Source: Variovorax paradoxus
GTDB lineage: Bacteria; Pseudomonadota; Gammaproteobacteria; Burkholderiales; Burkholderiaceae_C
DNA: 64,000 nucleotides
Reading direction: 5' to 3'
Assembly: GCF_030811855.1 (NCBI RefSeq)
Contig: NZ_JAUSRN010000003.1
Location: forward strand, 62,001 to 126,000
The position numbers were made by a program, and so were the translations under genes. Shown here piece after piece: positions 63,693 through 64,000 of this stretch. The notes under the pieces were generated by a model that saw only the letters and a program-made list of their open reading frames with translations, was not told where the DNA came from and did no database searches. Position 1 is the stretch's first letter. The number at the start of each line of letters is the position of its first letter.

Positions 63693-63889
63693 GAGCTTTT
63701 GAAGCGCGAGGTCCGACAGTCGTTCACGCGCGGAAAGCAGGGTGGTTCGGCTGCCGATGCGCATCGATTGCATGGCGTTCAGCGCGGCATTCTTCGCGCT
63801 TCGTCTGATGTGCCAATCACTCGACTGACCGGGCCGCGTACCGACATCGTCGGACCTCCAACACACAACATGAAGACAAAGGACAACCC

Positions 63890-64000
63890 ATGACTCGGCC
63901 AACGACCTCGATCGCCGGTTCCACACCGGCGATGTACTCCCCGGCGGGAACCCACGGCGCCACGGCAACCCGATCGGAGACCTACCGATGGGGCCAGTTG
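63890..64000 (+). CDS. 3'-truncated gene, possibly an oxalate:formate antiporter
   Basis: Only 37 codons are inside the window, starting MTRPTTSIAGSTPAMYSPA and ending ETYRWGQL. AAAGGA lies 7 bases before the ATG. MFS oxalate/formate antiporters (OxlT type) often start with a disordered tail followed by a RW-x-QL motif leading to the first helix, and the upstream FNR-type site and context would fit this. With so little sequence it is a guess. Confidence 0.35.
   Translation, partial: MTRPTTSIAGSTPAMYSPAGTHGATATRSETYRWGQL

Noticed and set aside
63870-63893. Seven-codon upstream frame (MKTKDNP) whose stop overlaps the last gene's ATG
   Set aside because: Its AAAGGA segment is the ribosome site of the main gene, so the small frame is probably incidental; no stem-loops of an attenuator are seen.
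1-64000. CRISPR arrays, rRNA genes, intact insertion sequences or prophage genes
   Set aside because: No regularly spaced repeats, rRNA signatures, transposase, integrase or phage structural genes were seen anywhere in the window.

Overview
The window is dense, GC-rich proteobacterial chromosome. Gene content and order point to a Burkholderiales/Comamonadaceae bacterium, most likely Variovorax or a close relative. Supporting gene strings are yqgE-ruvX-pyrR-pyrB-pyrX, dusB-fis-purH, and thiD-rubredoxin-pilGHIJ-chpA, plus TctABC-type transport and oxalyl-CoA genes. The species call is an inference from family knowledge; no search was run.

Layout. 1-9,900: a truncated MocR-type regulator, alkB, a CAU tRNA, an ECF sigma factor with a probable membrane partner, an enoyl-CoA hydratase, an M61 peptidase, dsbC, a UbiH-like hydroxylase and a MOSC protein. 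9,900-16,080: a complete ribose operon on the minus strand (rbsB-A-C-R-K-D) with a perfect 20-bp LacI-type operator ahead of rbsB. 16,195-23,864: housekeeping genes (ychF, GST, YqaA-like, dusB, fis, purH, hemL, thiD). 23,976-33,960: a rubredoxin too short for routine ORF calling, then the twitching-motility chemosensory operon pilG-pilH-pilI-pilJ-chpA, closed by a UUCG-loop terminator. 34,007-40,076: photolyase, then yqgE, ruvX, pyrR, pyrB, a metal-site-less dihydroorotase homologue (pyrX) and an acyltransferase. 40,100-42,900: three small minus-strand genes (two encode 25- and 30-residue membrane peptides), then a ribbon-helix-helix regulator and a PHB-depolymerase-like esterase.

42,950-45,500 is the most foreign-looking stretch. 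A membrane protein resembling putative AbiC phage-abortive proteins overlaps a PIN-domain nuclease gene. The pair lies between an intact tRNA-Arg(CCU) and a degenerate copy of that tRNA's 3' end in the same orientation. This is the geometry of a tRNA-targeted mini-island, here without an integrase, and is the best candidate for an undescribed (defence-like) system.

45,800-64,000 reads as an oxalate/C2-acid catabolic region. It holds a tripartite tricarboxylate transporter (tctC-B-A), a cytidylate-kinase-like/BON fusion, a Crp/Fnr regulator, oxalyl-CoA decarboxylase, two formyl-CoA-transferase paralogues around a lone PAS protein, a second succinyl-CoA-synthetase-like pair split by a palindromic MITE-like repeat, an FAH-family enzyme, a PanE-like reductase, pyruvate kinase and a LysR regulator. 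Three TTGAC-N4-GTCAA sites lie ahead of tctC, oxc and the gene cut by the window end, and the encoded Crp/Fnr protein carries the ExxSR recognition motif expected to read them. A coherent regulon for uptake, CoA activation and decarboxylation of oxalate is therefore likely.
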